Shown piece after piece: positions 39,284-50,581 of a stretch of DNA of 64,000 bases (the first letter of the stretch is position 1; every line of letters starts with the position of its first letter). The stretch covers positions 111,747 to 175,746 of the forward strand of contig JADHYV010000048.1 in the NCBI GenBank assembly GCA_027604705.1. The letters run 5' to 3'. The notes below the pieces were generated by a model that was not told the origin of the DNA, did no database searches, and worked only from the letters and a program-made list of their open reading frames with translations. Origin of the DNA: Allomyces arbusculus. Taxonomy: Eukaryota > Blastocladiomycota > Blastocladiomycetes > Blastocladiales > Blastocladiaceae. A program made the position numbers and the translations under genes.

Positions 39284-41191
39284 ATGACGACAGCTCCAAC
39301 CTCGCCAGCCCCGGCCGCGGCCGCGCCACCACCATCGCCCGACGACGCGCGCGTCTTCCTGTCACAATCATTGCAGCGGCTGACGGCCTCGTGCCGCGCC
39401 CTGCTGCACGCGCTCGCCGAGTACGCCGATGACCCGACCATCGAAGAGCAGCAACTATCTTTACTCTACACGGCTGTCGTCAAGGCCTACTTCTACACGC
39501 TGCAAGACTTTGAGCAGTACAAGATCGATGTCGACTCGCTGCGCGACTTCCCGCTGCACATGCGCGACGCGCTTGATGCCGTCTTTGACGATATGGCTGC
39601 ACCCGCTGCCGCAAAAGCCGAAATGCTCGACGCCACCGCCGACGAGATCAACGCCTTGATGACGCGGCTTATTCGCACGCTCAAGGACCGCGCGCGCGCG
39701 TACTTGGCCGGGAACGGCACGACCACGGGCATGTCGCCGCCCGGCACACCGCTATCGACAACGTCGTCGGCCGATTACTTTGGCCCGCGCAAAGTGCGCA
39801 AGCCGTCGGTGCTCTCAACGCTCTCCACGATCACCACGACGCTCGCTCCGCCGCCGGTCGCCGTCAAGGCCCCGCCGCCCAAGCCCACACCCGTCAAGCT
39901 ATACCTGCAGTACGACACGGAAGTCAAGCGCGTGACCTACCCGAAACCGCTGCCCGTCGACCTGCCCACCTTGCGGCACCTGTTCGTCCAAAAATTCCCC
40001 GTCATCCCGCCGGTCAACGCCGCACACTTCCCCGCCATTTACATCGACGACCCGCGCACACACGTGCAGTACGAGCTCGAAGACCCGACCGACGTGGTCC
40101 CCGGCTCTTTACTCAAACTCTTGCCGCTCACGTCCGTCGCGACTCCGCCTCCCTCGATCGTCGCGTCCGCACCCTTGATCCCACCAGCCGTCCTCGCCGC
40201 ACGCCGGCCGCAACTCGCGCGGAAACTGCAACTCGTGCGCGACTTGCGCGGGGACGTGGCGACACTCCGCGCCGACGTGGTCGCGTCCCAGGAAGCGATG
40301 CGTGCCGCGATCGCCGATACACTCGCGCAAGTGCAGATGGCGGTGAGTGCGACCATGCAGGAGGACCCGGAGTCGGCGCGCGAACGCGCGCATTTGGCCG
40401 TGACCCGCCCGCTCGTTGCGGCTGCCGTCAAGTCGGTCGCGACGGACCGCACGGAACTCGCGCACGCCGCGCGCGAGTTGCGCGACGCGACGTTGGCCAA
40501 CGGTACCGTGGATTCGGCGAAACTCGATGCGGTCGCATCACGCCGTGCGGAACTCTCCTCCCGCGCGGACCGTGCCGCGCGCGACATTGACCAGGTGCGC
40601 CCAACGTGGAAGGGCGTCTGGGAAACCGAACTGAAACGGGTCGTTGCCGAACAAGGTGTGCTGGACGCGGTCGATGCGGCACTCGACGACGCCGCGCAGA
40701 AGCTCGACGCCGTCGACAAGTTGCACGCGCAGCTCGCGCGCGTTGCCGCGATTGCCGAAACGCATCCAGACGCGGTCATGCCGCGGCCCTCGGCCGACCG
40801 AGTATTGGGTGGTCGGGTGCACGGTGAAGACGACGACGAGGACGACGGATTCGACGGGCTCGCATCGGTCATGGCGGAATTGGCGGCGACGTGGGACGCA
40901 CAGGCGGCGGCCGAAGCATCAACACGCCGACTGCGTGCGGCGCGGCGCACGGAGAAAGTGCGCGCGTGGGAACGCACGCACCGGAAGGATGATTTTTCGT
41001 GGGAGTTGAAGAAACTCGCGGGAGATGGCGCGAGGATTGGGGTCGGTCTGCGCCGGACGGGTGGGGTCGAGGCGCTCGAGAGGGCCAGGGCCGAGAGGGA
41101 GAAGAAGGTGTTGGCCGCCGTGTATGCGCATGCGGTCGAGGAGAAGAAGCGCGCGTTCGGGAGCGATGGGGTCGGCGCGCGGGAGGAGTAG
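39284..41191 (+). CDS. BUD6: Bud6/AIP3-like actin and formin regulator
   Basis: Actin nucleation-promoting factor that works with formins at polarised growth sites. A single exon of 635 codons starts at ATG 39284. Residues 22-140 are helical. The AIP3 core begins near residue 204 with VKLYLQYDTEVKRVTYPKPL, then LPTLRHLFVQKF and FPAIYIDDPRTHVQYELEDP, then TDVVPGSLLKLL; this ubiquitin-like block is diagnostic of AIP3. A long coiled coil runs from about 305 to 505 (RDLRGDVATLRADVVASQEA). An acidic patch (EDDDEDDGFDG) and a charged C-terminal helix follow. The length is a little below yeast Bud6 (788). No introns are needed. It diverges from ARH1. Confidence 0.88.
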   Translation: MTTAPTSPAPAAAAPPPSPDDARVFLSQSLQRLTASCRALLHALAEYADDPTIEEQQLSLLYTAVVKAYFYTLQDFEQYKIDVDSLRDFPLHMRDALDAVFDDMAAPAAAKAEMLDATADEINALMTRLIRTLKDRARAYLAGNGTTTGMSPPGTPLSTTSSADYFGPRKVRKPSVLSTLSTITTTLAPPPVAVKAPPPKPTPVKLYLQYDTEVKRVTYPKPLPVDLPTLRHLFVQKFPVIPPVNAAHFPAIYIDDPRTHVQYELEDPTDVVPGSLLKLLPLTSVATPPPSIVASAPLIPPAVLAARRPQLARKLQLVRDLRGDVATLRADVVASQEAMRAAIADTLAQVQMAVSATMQEDPESARERAHLAVTRPLVAAAVKSVATDRTELAHAARELRDATLANGTVDSAKLDAVASRRAELSSRADRAARDIDQVRPTWKGVWETELKRVVAEQGVLDAVDAALDDAAQKLDAVDKLHAQLARVAAIAETHPDAVMPRPSADRVLGGRVHGEDDDEDDGFDGLASVMAELAATWDAQAAAEASTRRLRAARRTEKVRAWERTHRKDDFSWELKKLAGDGARIGVGLRRTGGVEALERARAEREKKVLAAVYAHAVEEKKRAFGSDGVGAREE

Positions 41192-41617
41192 GGAGGTGGA
41201 GGGGTTGTAGACGCATGGTGCCAAGCCTGCTAACGCCGCGGTTTTTGATGTACCCTCTACGCGCGCAGCGGGCGGTCATGTTTAGGATAGGTTTGTTGGC
41301 TCGAATAGCACAGTCATTTCCTGTTCATGGTGTCAGGTTGGAGCGGATTTTAGCCATGGGCATCAGCGCTGCATCAGGGCGGTACGGCAAGGTCGTTCAT
41401 TGCCCGCTCTTCCACCCGCTCCGCATATGAACTCGACGACGCGATCCCAAATCTCCCTCACCCCATCCCACTTCCATAGCGAACCTCGACGGATATATAA
41501 TGGGAAGCACTGGGCCCAAATCGCCCGCCCGTCGCCATCCACCCTCCCAGTAGAATAAGCTACAACAAAGAAATCAGCGCCGCAGTCATGGACGCCGCGA
41601 ATATTCACCCAAGTTGG
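41192..41617. other. Intergenic, nothing recognised
   Basis: About 425 bases downstream of BUD6, with no recognisable feature. Confidence 0.45.
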
Positions 41618-43684
41618 CTACGGGTGCGTCGAGAACTCGATCACGCCGTGTGCGATGCGCGCGCCCGATGCCGGCGGCACCGCTACAGCCGGCGGGATCG
41701 CTGCGGCCTGTACCGAGCGCGGAGGTGGCAGCCGGCAAACGGCGCACATGCACGCGCCATCTGCAGGCGGCGGGCTGGCCGCGGCGCGTGGAGCGTCGGG
41801 CGACCGCGCGCGTTTACGCGACGGCGGCATCGCCGTGGCCGGAGCGGGAGTGGGGCCCCAGAACCCGGCGGGCGCCAGCGCGCTCGCATAAACCGGCGGC
41901 ATGGCGGCCGAGTAGGCGGGTGATGCGGCCCACGCGTGCTCGTCCGCCGCCGCGGGCGAGGGTGGGAACGGCTTACGTGCGTCGGGGGCTCCGCGCGATG
42001 ATGACGCGTGCGGGTGCTCGTGGTCGTCGTGGACCGACGACGCGGGTGTCAGCATGCCGTCGGCTAGCGCCACGAGAATGGGAGGTCAGTCGGTCCGTCG
42101 ATCATGGCAGGGATCACGGGAACACGGAACCGCGTACCATTGATCGAGGCGGGTGGGGCCGCCGATTGCGCGCGGCGCATGGTTGAAGCGCGAGTGTCGC
42201 TGCTGGCATGCTGGGCACCCGGCGGCCACGCGGGCGCGCCGCACCCACACCAGCATAGTGTGGTTGTGCGCGGAGCGGGTGTTGGGGCCGTGAGTGGTGG
42301 GACCGGGAGTGGAGCTGGAGGAGGGGGTGGAGGAGGCACGGCACCGCCGTCCGAGTGATGCGACCATCGCGCTGTTTGGGTCCATGACGGAGCCGAGTGC
42401 ACCCACGGCGCGGCGTGCGGCCACGGTGCCGTGGCACACGGGTCGGCGTCCCAAGGGTGGTGGCTGACGGGCGCTGCCGGATGCGGTGGCGGCGACGGCA
42501 GTGGGAGCATGGCCGACGGCCACGAGCTCACCAAACCGATTGAACCAGTCGGCAACGGCAACGACAGCGGTTCTGGAAGCTGCACGGCGCGTCGGCCTGG
42601 CACCGCCGGGATCGCGACAGGTACGACCGCGACGTGGACTTCGGGGGCCTTACGCGCAGTCCCGCGCGGCCGGCGACTAATCAGCGGTGCGTTCGGCGGC
42701 GCGGGTGGCACGTCATCAAGGTCGTCAAAGACCGGCGTGCGCGGTGCGTTGTACGGCGCGGCGGTCGCGGTGGTCGAGCCGATGGGCCTAGCGTGAGAAC
42801 CGTGGGAGTCGCGGTCAGTCGATGGGGTGCGCCAAGAACCCGATTGACACGCCCTGTCACCATCCCGTCCGTTCGCGCGTCCCTGCCGCCGCATGTTCAC
42901 AGGGCACGGCCCGTCAAAGCGAGAATGACGCGCTACACACAACCGGGCGTGCGCTCCGTGTATGCACGGAGGACACGAGCCGCGGACAGGTGCGAACGAG
43001 TGCGTCCCCCTCAAGCCAATGCCTTGCAGGTCCGCAAGACGGTTCTCGACCCCGCGGTCGCACAGCAAGAGTTGATCAAGATGGAGGGCGTACCGAGGAG
43101 TCGATTGACGCAAGGACCAGGCAGAGGATGTCGAGGTCGTCACGCCAGGAGCATGAAGCGCGGCCAGCCCATCGGCCTGTGCACCCACCGCGCTGGCAGC
43201 GTCGCGACCGTCCTGCTGGCGGAAGTGAAGGGCCGGGAGCATGCTCGTGCGGTGGACAGGTCGGGGATCTAGAGCAAGTGTTCACCCACGCAAGGAAACC
43301 AGGCGCACGCGTCAGCGGTAACGTCAGCGTCGCGTCCTCCAACAACACTAGCCCTCCGCCCGCGATCGTTGAAGTTGGCCACACATCACCCCCGACAACC
43401 AGATCACCATGGCGAGCGACGGCTAACGTGCGGTCGTCCCAACACACAGCCGTGGATGCGTCGGCACGCAAGCAATCGAGCAACGACACGTACAGTCGCG
43501 AAATACGCGTGGGCGATACGGTGGAAAGCGGGCCACGGGTCACGGTCGCAAAGGTGGGCGCGTCCACAAATTCGTGAACAGCGTGTCGGTCAGTGACTAG
43601 ACGAAAGGCGCGTGTGCGTTGTGCGCCGTGTTGGAGGAGGGGTCGCGAAGGAGCTGAGACGATCGACGGCGAGGGCCTGGCCAA
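41618..43684 (-). other. Probable multi-exon proline-rich gene, structure unresolved
   Basis: Three overlapping minus-strand frames with native codon bias seem to belong to one gene. The 5' frame (43076-43684) includes FVDAPTFATVTRGPLSTVSP and VCWDDRTLAVARHGDLVVGG, which read like a folded domain. The middle frame (42064-43242) is Pro/Ala-rich with a Cys cluster, CWCGCG. The 3' frame (41618-42073) is also Pro/Ala-rich, with a second cluster, CMCAVC, and a basic string, SRKRARSPD. A donor GTGAAC near 43280 and a CCAG near 43210 might join the first two, but I could not confirm the phase or place the remaining introns. No family was recognised. Confidence 0.35.
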
Positions 43685-45893
43685 ATCAATGGTGCGCGGG
43701 AGAGGCAGTTGGCGTTCACAGCGGATCGCAAGTGCCTTTATACCGGGCGCACGACACTACCACGGCGACAAGGGGCCCCGGCGGCGGGCGTGCGGATGCA
43801 GAAGGTTTGGTCGCAGCTCGCCAATCTTTTCGTGGGCGCGGCCCTTTCAAGAACCTCGCCAACTGATTCCCCACGGGTCAGCTCTTTGATGGCCGCCGCC
43901 AACGCCACTTGCTCGCTTACCCACCACCCCGGTCGTCCCCTGCCTGCAGGACCGGCCCCTGAAGAGTTGCGTGCCCGGGCTGGTCGAGCAGAGATGTGTG
44001 GCGACAACGACGAGATGGACAGCGCGTGCGGGACAGCGTTGCGCGTGCCGACGCTCTTCCACCGCACCGCACGACAAGAACGCTGGACGCGTCATCGCAG
44101 TGATCGTTTTCGGTGGTGGCATGGACGTTGGGGAGGGGGGGGGGGGGGTGGCACGGACGTGGCCAGCACCTGCAACATCGACACGGATAGGACGCCGACG
44201 GTGACCTGCAACGGCGGGACACAGCTTCCGTCTTCCACGATCGCCAATCGGTCAAATCTCCTCGCAGCGTGGCACCAATCCGGACCAGCTCGCGCGAGTC
44301 GCGCGAACTTGAGCGCGACAACGCGGCAGGGACACCGGTCATTGCACGGTCGCAAGCGTCCCCACGCGCCATCACGCACATTCATTTCCATATGCGCGCG
44401 CCGTCGCGTGTGCGTCCTCGGTGATCCTGGTCACAAGTACGGTGCACAACCAGGGCGCCGGGCGTGGTCCCCATCGTTTGCAAGCCGTGGTGACCCGCGT
44501 ATACCCTCGCGTCCGACGTGCACGGGTCAATCAAAGAGGCAGTGCAATGGACAACACGCCCGACAAGGAGACGGAGCCCTGCCAAGGGTCTCCTATGCGG
44601 CGACGTAAACTTCCTGCTGCATGCGACCGGAGTCGCCCAAACAAAACCTGCCACAAGCTGACCCGCGCACTGTGGGCCCGCCGTGTTCGCGCACGTGTCC
44701 CTTGCCAAGTTTCTCGTGTTCGCACCCCCGTCCTGATCCCTGTTGCGTGTCCTGTCAGGAGCCAACCACCGCGACTGCCTTAGACAATTCGGTCAACGAC
44801 AAGAAATAGGTAATCCAGAGCCTCTTGAAGATCTAGGTGCTGACACTCGAGGTGGCTGGTGTGCGATTGGGAACAGCACTGTCAAAGGAGTGGCGGTTGA
44901 GCTTCACAACAGCGATTCTCCCCTCCACTCGATCATGCACTGTTGACATGCAGGTTGCTCGACACGTCCATCACCTGCCAACCACCTTGTGCGCACGCTG
45001 GTGCAGCCACACGCTGCAGGCTGCGCACCGCGCGCGGTGTACCCGAGATGCGCATGGCCGTTGGTACGACCGTGCCATTCGTGCAGGGACCGGGTGGGCG
45101 CAAGTCCCGACGATATGGAGGAACAGTTGCGGTATCACCCACACCGCGTCCAACTCTTGGATGCGTCGAGCTCGGCGCATGCAAATGTGACGAAACTGGC
45201 CACTCGCCACGCCGTCGGCCGGACGACCGGGCTGTGCGCGGCAACCGTGGCCCACGCGTGGGAATGCGGAACGAGAGAGTTGCACCCCGACGGTGACGGC
45301 GAATGGGCAGGTGTGAGCAAACTTCACGCCCTCAACATCGATATCTAGAAGGTTTCTTCGGCCGCTGGCTGCGACGGGCCGGGGTTGCTTGACGAGAAGT
45401 CCGCAGGAAGACGGTCGTGCTTCACGTCATGATTAACGGTGGTCCGGCCGCGCGCGCGGCTCCACCAAGTTGATAACAAGAGACTGATCAAAAATGTGAG
45501 AAGGCAAGCGTCATACGCGACCACGTGTCATGCAATTCCAACAACACAACCGCTCCGTCGTCGTTGGCAATGTCAAATGCGCCCTCACCACCGACGATAG
45601 ACGCCCGCAACTCCCCGCAAATTGCTGCGATCGGCCCCTTATTCTTTACGTTGCCAGTTTGCGCCCGGCCACCTTCAAGGACCGCTCGTCTCCAGTACCG
45701 GCAACCCAAACTCGATATCGTGCCTCGCGCGAGCAGTGATTACCAAGTTATCGTCTGACCTCGACCAACAAGAAACGACATCCTCATTAACGGCCACGGG
45801 AAGCTTTCAACTGAGCATTGCGATCCGAGCTCTACCCCAACTCCGCGACCCACCACGCAGTCTCGCTACGCACCCGTACCATCGACTGCTGCC
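43685..45893. other. Unresolved stretch, possible further exons on minus strand
   Basis: About 2.2 kb. Several minus-strand frames (44092-44391, 44382-44765, 44933-45327) have somewhat gene-like composition but no motif or splice chain. A run of 14 G lies at 44135-44148. Confidence 0.3.
44135..44148. repeat. Homopolymer run of 14 G
   Basis: A perfect G run in an unresolved stretch. It may mark an assembly-length uncertainty. Confidence 0.8.
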
Positions 45894-47119
45894 ATGTCGG
45901 GCGCAGCGAATCGTCGCCCCGCGACGCCAGCCGCGGGCAGTATCGCGACACCGGCCCTACCGCCGGCGTCACCCGCATCTCCCGCGCAGGCAGCCGTCGC
46001 CCGTCCACGTCCCCTTCAAACAGCCGAGTCCGACCGCATTCGTGAGGAACGGCTATGGTTCGTATCCTCGTCAGGACGCTGTCGGTTTTCTGTAAAGCTC
46101 CAACGTGACCCATTGCACCCGCTCCTCTAAGGTCCGACCGCGTCGCCCGTGAACTCGCCGCACAGCGCGACTTTGACCAGGCATGGGGGTTCATGCTCCC
46201 GCACCACGCGTCGCGCGCCGAGGCCTTGCGTGACCGTCGCGCCAAGCAAGGCCTCACCGTCGACCCGTTCAACGTGCACTCGATCTTGCACCCGCCGGCA
46301 CGCGCGCCCGCCGTCCCGATCCCGACAGCCACGCACGCGCCCAAGGCCCTCGTGGGCGGGGTGACCGCAGCCGCTGTTATGGCGGCCGAATCGGCCCCGC
46401 CGCCCGTCCGTGCCCTCCTGCTCAACCAGCACCTCGACGAGTCGACGCACCGGCACCAGTCGGTTTACAAGGCGGCGTATACGGCCGCACCCGTGCCCAT
46501 AGCTGCGCCCCCGGTCTCGCCGCCACGGAAACCACCGGGGACGAAAGCGTGGGGTTCGCCCGAGCGCCGCGCGCACGAATCCGATCCGGCGGTGGGTGTT
46601 TCACCGCGCGCGTGCGGCCGCGAAACCGCATCAAGTCCGCCACCGCGGTTGACGCGCGGCGTGTCCCCACCGCCGTCGCCAACACATGACGCGCTCGTTG
46701 CACACATGCAGGCGCTCGACATGCACGACGCGCACGACGACATGCCGCCGTTGTGGCCCGTAGCATTACCCGATCGCGCCGCCGCGCTGCCCAACAAGAA
46801 GGACCTCGCGCGTGGATTGCGCGCGCTTGTCGAGCATAAACCGCCCGCGGCTGCGAACGGAACGGCGGCGTCCCCGCGGCCAGTGTTGGGGCTTGGGCTC
46901 GTGACGGACGCGCCGACGGTGGTCCCACCGGGCGCGCCGTTGCCACGCACGAGTAATATCGAGTACGGATGGCTCTGGAATAATACGCCGGCGCTCGAGG
47001 TGTATGGGTCGACATCGGCGGATCACCGGCGGGCGCATGCGCAGGGGCGCGGCGGGCGCGCGATTGGTGGACGGGTTGTGGAGATTGCGCCAGTGAGTAA
47101 GGCGAGTTTGCGCAAGTGA
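45894..47119 (+). CDS. Two-exon hypothetical protein
   Basis: Exons 45894-46057 and 46132-47119 give 383 residues. The ATG at 45894 was chosen for its GCC context and because an intron (GTTCGT donor, CTAAG 3' site) restores phase, joining DRIREERLW to SDRVARELAAQRDFDQAWGF. Residues 1-40 are Ala/Pro-rich. A helical, charged segment then runs to about 85 (HASRAEALRDRRAKQGLTVD). The middle is Pro/Ala-rich and disordered. The C-terminal 90 residues look ordered, with NKKDLARGLRALVEHKP and SNIEYGWLWNNTPALEVYGS. No family was recognised. Short Tyr/Trp/Pro-bearing motifs near the end are reminiscent of ciliary microtubule inner proteins, but that is only an impression. Confidence 0.6.
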
Positions 47120-47611
47120 GCTGGTGGACTTCGCGGATGGGGTAGAGAGAGGGAAAGGGGCATGCGTAGACTGGACGTGGAAAGACGTGGCGTTGGTGGC
47201 GAGGTATTGATCGGGACGTGTTTGCCGTTTGTTCGTGATCGCGCTTTGTCGCGCAAAAAGCCGCTGGCTGTCTCGACTGTGTGAGGAAGGCACACAGCTG
47301 AGATTGATAAGGACTGTCCATTCTCGTCAATGTTAGCTCCGTTCTGCAGCCGAAGGCCAGCAAACTGCAAAAGCCCGAACTCACCGAGGGACGGCGCGCA
47401 ACCGAAATTGGTGAAAGACGGTTCATTTCTCGACGATTTCACGGCACACCAACGATATGTACACGAAAAAGGGTAACAAATTTGGAAAGAAAGAATAAAA
47501 AAAAATACAAAAGACTCTGCGGCACCATCAATCACACACCCGGATGGGAAACGGCCCCGCGCGACGCGCGACGATCACCGGCCGCGCGCCCACGCACATC
47601 GTCGACGCGAC
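47120..47611. other. Intergenic between convergent genes
   Basis: About 490 bases holding two 3' untranslated regions. An A-rich tract at 47490-47505 is the most obvious feature. Confidence 0.45.
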
Positions 47612-49809
47612 TTAGTCGACCTCCTCGATCGTCGGGCCGGCACCGCCCTCGGCCGCACCCGCGGCACCCGTCGGCATGCCGCCGGCGCCAGCACCGCCCT
47701 GGTACAGCTTGGTCATGACAGGGTTCGCAATTTGCTCGAGTTCCTTTTGCTTGTCTTCGTACTCGTCCTTAGCCGCCTCGTGGTTGTGGTCGAGCCAGTT
47801 GATCGTCTCCTTGATCGCAGCCTCGAGCTTCTCCTTGTCGGCCATGTCGAGCTTGCCCTTGACCTTGTCGTCGTTGAGCGTGTTGCGCAGGTTGTAGGCG
47901 TAAGCCTCGAGCCCATTCTTGGCGGCAATGCGCTCGGCCGCAGCCTCGTCCTCCTTTTTGTACTTTTCGGCCTCGGCAACCAACCGGTCAATCTCATCTT
48001 TCGACAGCCGGCCTTTGTCGTTGGTGATCGTGATCTTGTTGGAACGCTCAGTCTTCTTGTCGACGGCTGTCACGTTCAGGATGCCGTTGGCGTCAATGTC
48101 GAACGTAACCTCGATCTGCGGCACGCCGCGCGGCGCCGGCGCGATCCCCGTCAGCTCAAACTTGCCGAGCAAATTGTTCTGCGCCGTGAGCTTGCGCTCG
48201 CCCTCGTACACCTGGATCAGGACGCCCGGCTGGTTGTCGGCGTAGGTCGAGAACGTCTCCGACTTTTTGCACGGCACCGTGCTGTTGCGCGGAATCAGCG
48301 CCGTCATGACGCCGCCGGCCGTCTCGATCCCAAGCGACAGCGGCGCCACGTCGAGCAGCAACAGGTCCTGCACCTTTTCCGACTGGTCGCCGGCCAAGAT
48401 CGCCGCCTGCACCGCCGCGCCGTAAGCCACGGCCTCGTCCGGGTTGATCGACTTGTTGGGCTCCTTGCCGTGGAAGAAATCCGAGACGAGCTTTTGGATC
48501 TTGGGGATGCGCGTCGACCCGCCGACCAACACAATCTCATCGACCTTTGCCTTGTCGATCTTGGCGTCGCGCAGCACCTTTTCCACGGGGTCCATAGTCG
48601 ACCGAAACAGGTCGGCGCAGAGCTCCTCGAACCGCGCGCGCGTGAGCGACGTGTAAAAGTCGATGCCCTCAAAGAGCGAGTCAATCTCGATGGTTGTCTG
48701 CGCCGACGACGATAGCGCGCGCTTGGCGCGCTCGCACGCCGTGCGCAGCCGGCGCAGGGCGCGCGCGTTGCCTGTCAAGTCCTTCTTGTGCTTGCGCTTG
48801 AACTCCTGTACAAAGTGCGCGACAATGCGGTTGTCGAAATCCTCGCCGCCGAGATGCGTGTCGCCGGCCGTCGCCTTGACTTCGAAGATGCCGCCCTCGA
48901 TTGCGAGCAGCGACACGTCGAAGGTGCCGCCGCCCAAGTCGAAAATCAGCACCGTCTTTTCGCCGGCCGACGATGACTTCTTGTCGAGTCCGTAGGCGAT
49001 GGCCGCGGCTGTCGGCTCGTTGATGATGCGCAGCACGTTGAGCCCGGCAATCGTACCCGCGTCCTTGGTCGCTTGCCGCTGCGAGTCATTGAAATACTGT
49101 CGGAGCCGGAACATGCTTCGTTAGCAAGCTGCAATCCCATCTCGACCCTGTAATAAAGCGTGGTGCGTACCGCCGGGACAGTGACGACAGCGTGATTGAC
49201 CTTGGTCCCGAGAAACGCCTCGGCCGTCTCCTTCATCTTGAGCAAGACCATGGACGAGATTTCCTCGGGCGAAAACACCTTGGTCTCGGCCTTGAACTCG
49301 ACCTGGATGTAGGGCTTGCCGTTCTTGTTGACAACCTTGAACGGCCAGTGCTTCATGTCGGCCTGCACGACCGAGTCGTCGTACCGGCGACCAATCAGCC
49401 GCTTGGCGTCAAAGACCGTGTTGGCCGGGTTCATGGCGACTTGGTTCTTGGCCGCGTCGCCGATCAGACGCTCCGTGTCGGTAAAGGCCACGTACGACGG
49501 CGTCGTTCGGTTGCCCTGGTCGTTGGCGATGATCTCGACGCGGTCGTTTTGCCACACGCCCACGCACGAGTAGGTCGTGCCGAGGTCTATCACGGGAATG
49601 TGAAGAAGGGGTTAGTGGCGGGTTTGAAATGCGGCAGATGGCGCGAGCACGCACGCGCCGCGGCCATGCCGTCCATCAGCGACTCGCAGAGCGTCGCGGC
49701 GCGCTCGGACGCGGCCGCTAGCACATCGCGATGCGCGCACGTTCGCCAAGTAACACGGGCACGAGCAAGACGTACCAATGCCCACCGCGGGCGAGTCAAG
49801 CTTGGTCAT
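47612..49809 (-). CDS. SSA: Cytosolic Hsp70 chaperone (Ssa type), three exons
   Basis: An ATP-dependent chaperone of the cytosol and nucleus. Exons (minus strand): 49776-49809, 49171-49586, 47612-49096, giving 644 residues. Exon 1 encodes only [11 protein letters not shown] before a 189-nt intron. The nucleotide-binding domain shows [60 protein letters not shown] and [20 protein letters not shown]. The substrate domain has [20 protein letters not shown]. The C-terminus [10 protein letters not shown] ends in EEVD, the cytosolic TPR co-chaperone signal, which rules out ER and mitochondrial forms. The residues before it are Gly/Ala/Met-rich, as in other Ssa proteins. A regular array of TTC pentamers upstream (50223-50264) suggests Hsf1 control. 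Confidence 0.97.
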
Positions 49810-50221
49810 GGTGTTGAGTGAGAGTGGGTGGAAAGAGATTCAGCGTCTTTGCTGGGCGCTTGGGTTCCGTGTTGGAGAGAGGAGAGAGTGCGCGAGAGCA
49901 CAACGTTGGATTGGCCTTGACGACGAGGGTGGGCGTCGCGTCTTTTAAAGCGCGCGAGCGCATCGGTGCGCCGATGGCCTTGGTTGTCGAGCGCGACGCG
50001 ACCGCGAGCTGCCGCGGCGCCCATCGAGCATGACGCCGAGACACTGGTGCGCGTCTCGTCGAGTCGAGCCGAGCCATGGTCAGAGCGCTGGTGAACAGTC
50101 GGCGCGGTTCGATGCGCTTCCACTTGCAGGCTCGGCTGTCGTCTTGCACGCGGTTGCGGGCAGCACATCGTTGTCGATGGAATGCAAAAGATGTCGTCGA
50201 CGACGCGCCAAAGTCGGAGTG

Positions 50222-50266
50222 ATTCGATCGTCTTCGAGCGGTTCGAGCGCGTTCCGCACGGTTCGA
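50222..50266 (-). promoter_or_regulatory. Candidate step-type heat-shock element for Hsp70
   Basis: TTC trinucleotides start at 50223, 50233, 50242, 50252 and 50262, that is at spacings of 10, 9, 10 and 10. This is the nTTCn-5 bp-nTTCn pattern of step-type heat-shock elements bound by Hsf1 trimers. It lies about 415 bases upstream of the Hsp70 start, close to the tRNA gene. Confidence 0.5.
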
Positions 50267-50315
50267 ATCGACTCACACAAACGTGATGTGAACCGACTGC
50301 TGGCAAAAAAGTGAA

Positions 50316-50397
50316 CGTCGCCTACAGGGTTCGAACCTGTGCGGGAGGATCCCATTGGATTTCAAGTCCAACGCCTTAACCACTCGGCCAAAGCGAC
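50316..50397 (-). tRNA. tRNA-Ser (anticodon UGA)
   Basis: Read on the minus strand, an 82-nt tRNA with acceptor stem GTCGCTT/AGGCGAC and discriminator G. The D arm region is TGGCCGAGTGGTTAAGGC. The anticodon stem-loop is TTGGA-CTTGAAA-TCCAA with anticodon TGA. A long variable arm (GGGATCCTCCC) is typical of class II tRNA-Ser, and the T arm is ACAGG-TTCGAAC-CCTGT. No intron is needed. It decodes UCA and wobble codons. CCA is not encoded, as expected in eukaryotes. Confidence 0.95.
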
Positions 50398-50581
50398 GTT
50401 AGGGTTTGGCGCTCGGTCTCATCGCGGGCGCTCCCATGGTCCTGCAAAGGGTGTTGGCATTATATTGTGTTGTGCCGCCATTTAGGTTATTGCCCACACT
50501 CCACCCTCCACCAAGTCCGTCCCCGCGAAGCTCCCGCTCGACCCCATTGTTTTGACAATCAAGACGTGACAAGCGCAAGGG

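Noticed and set aside
42990-43060. LLLCDRGVENRLADL on the minus strand, superficially like a retroviral integrase motif.
   Set aside because: No DDE spacing, zinc-binding HHCC or flanking repeats were found; treated as coincidence.
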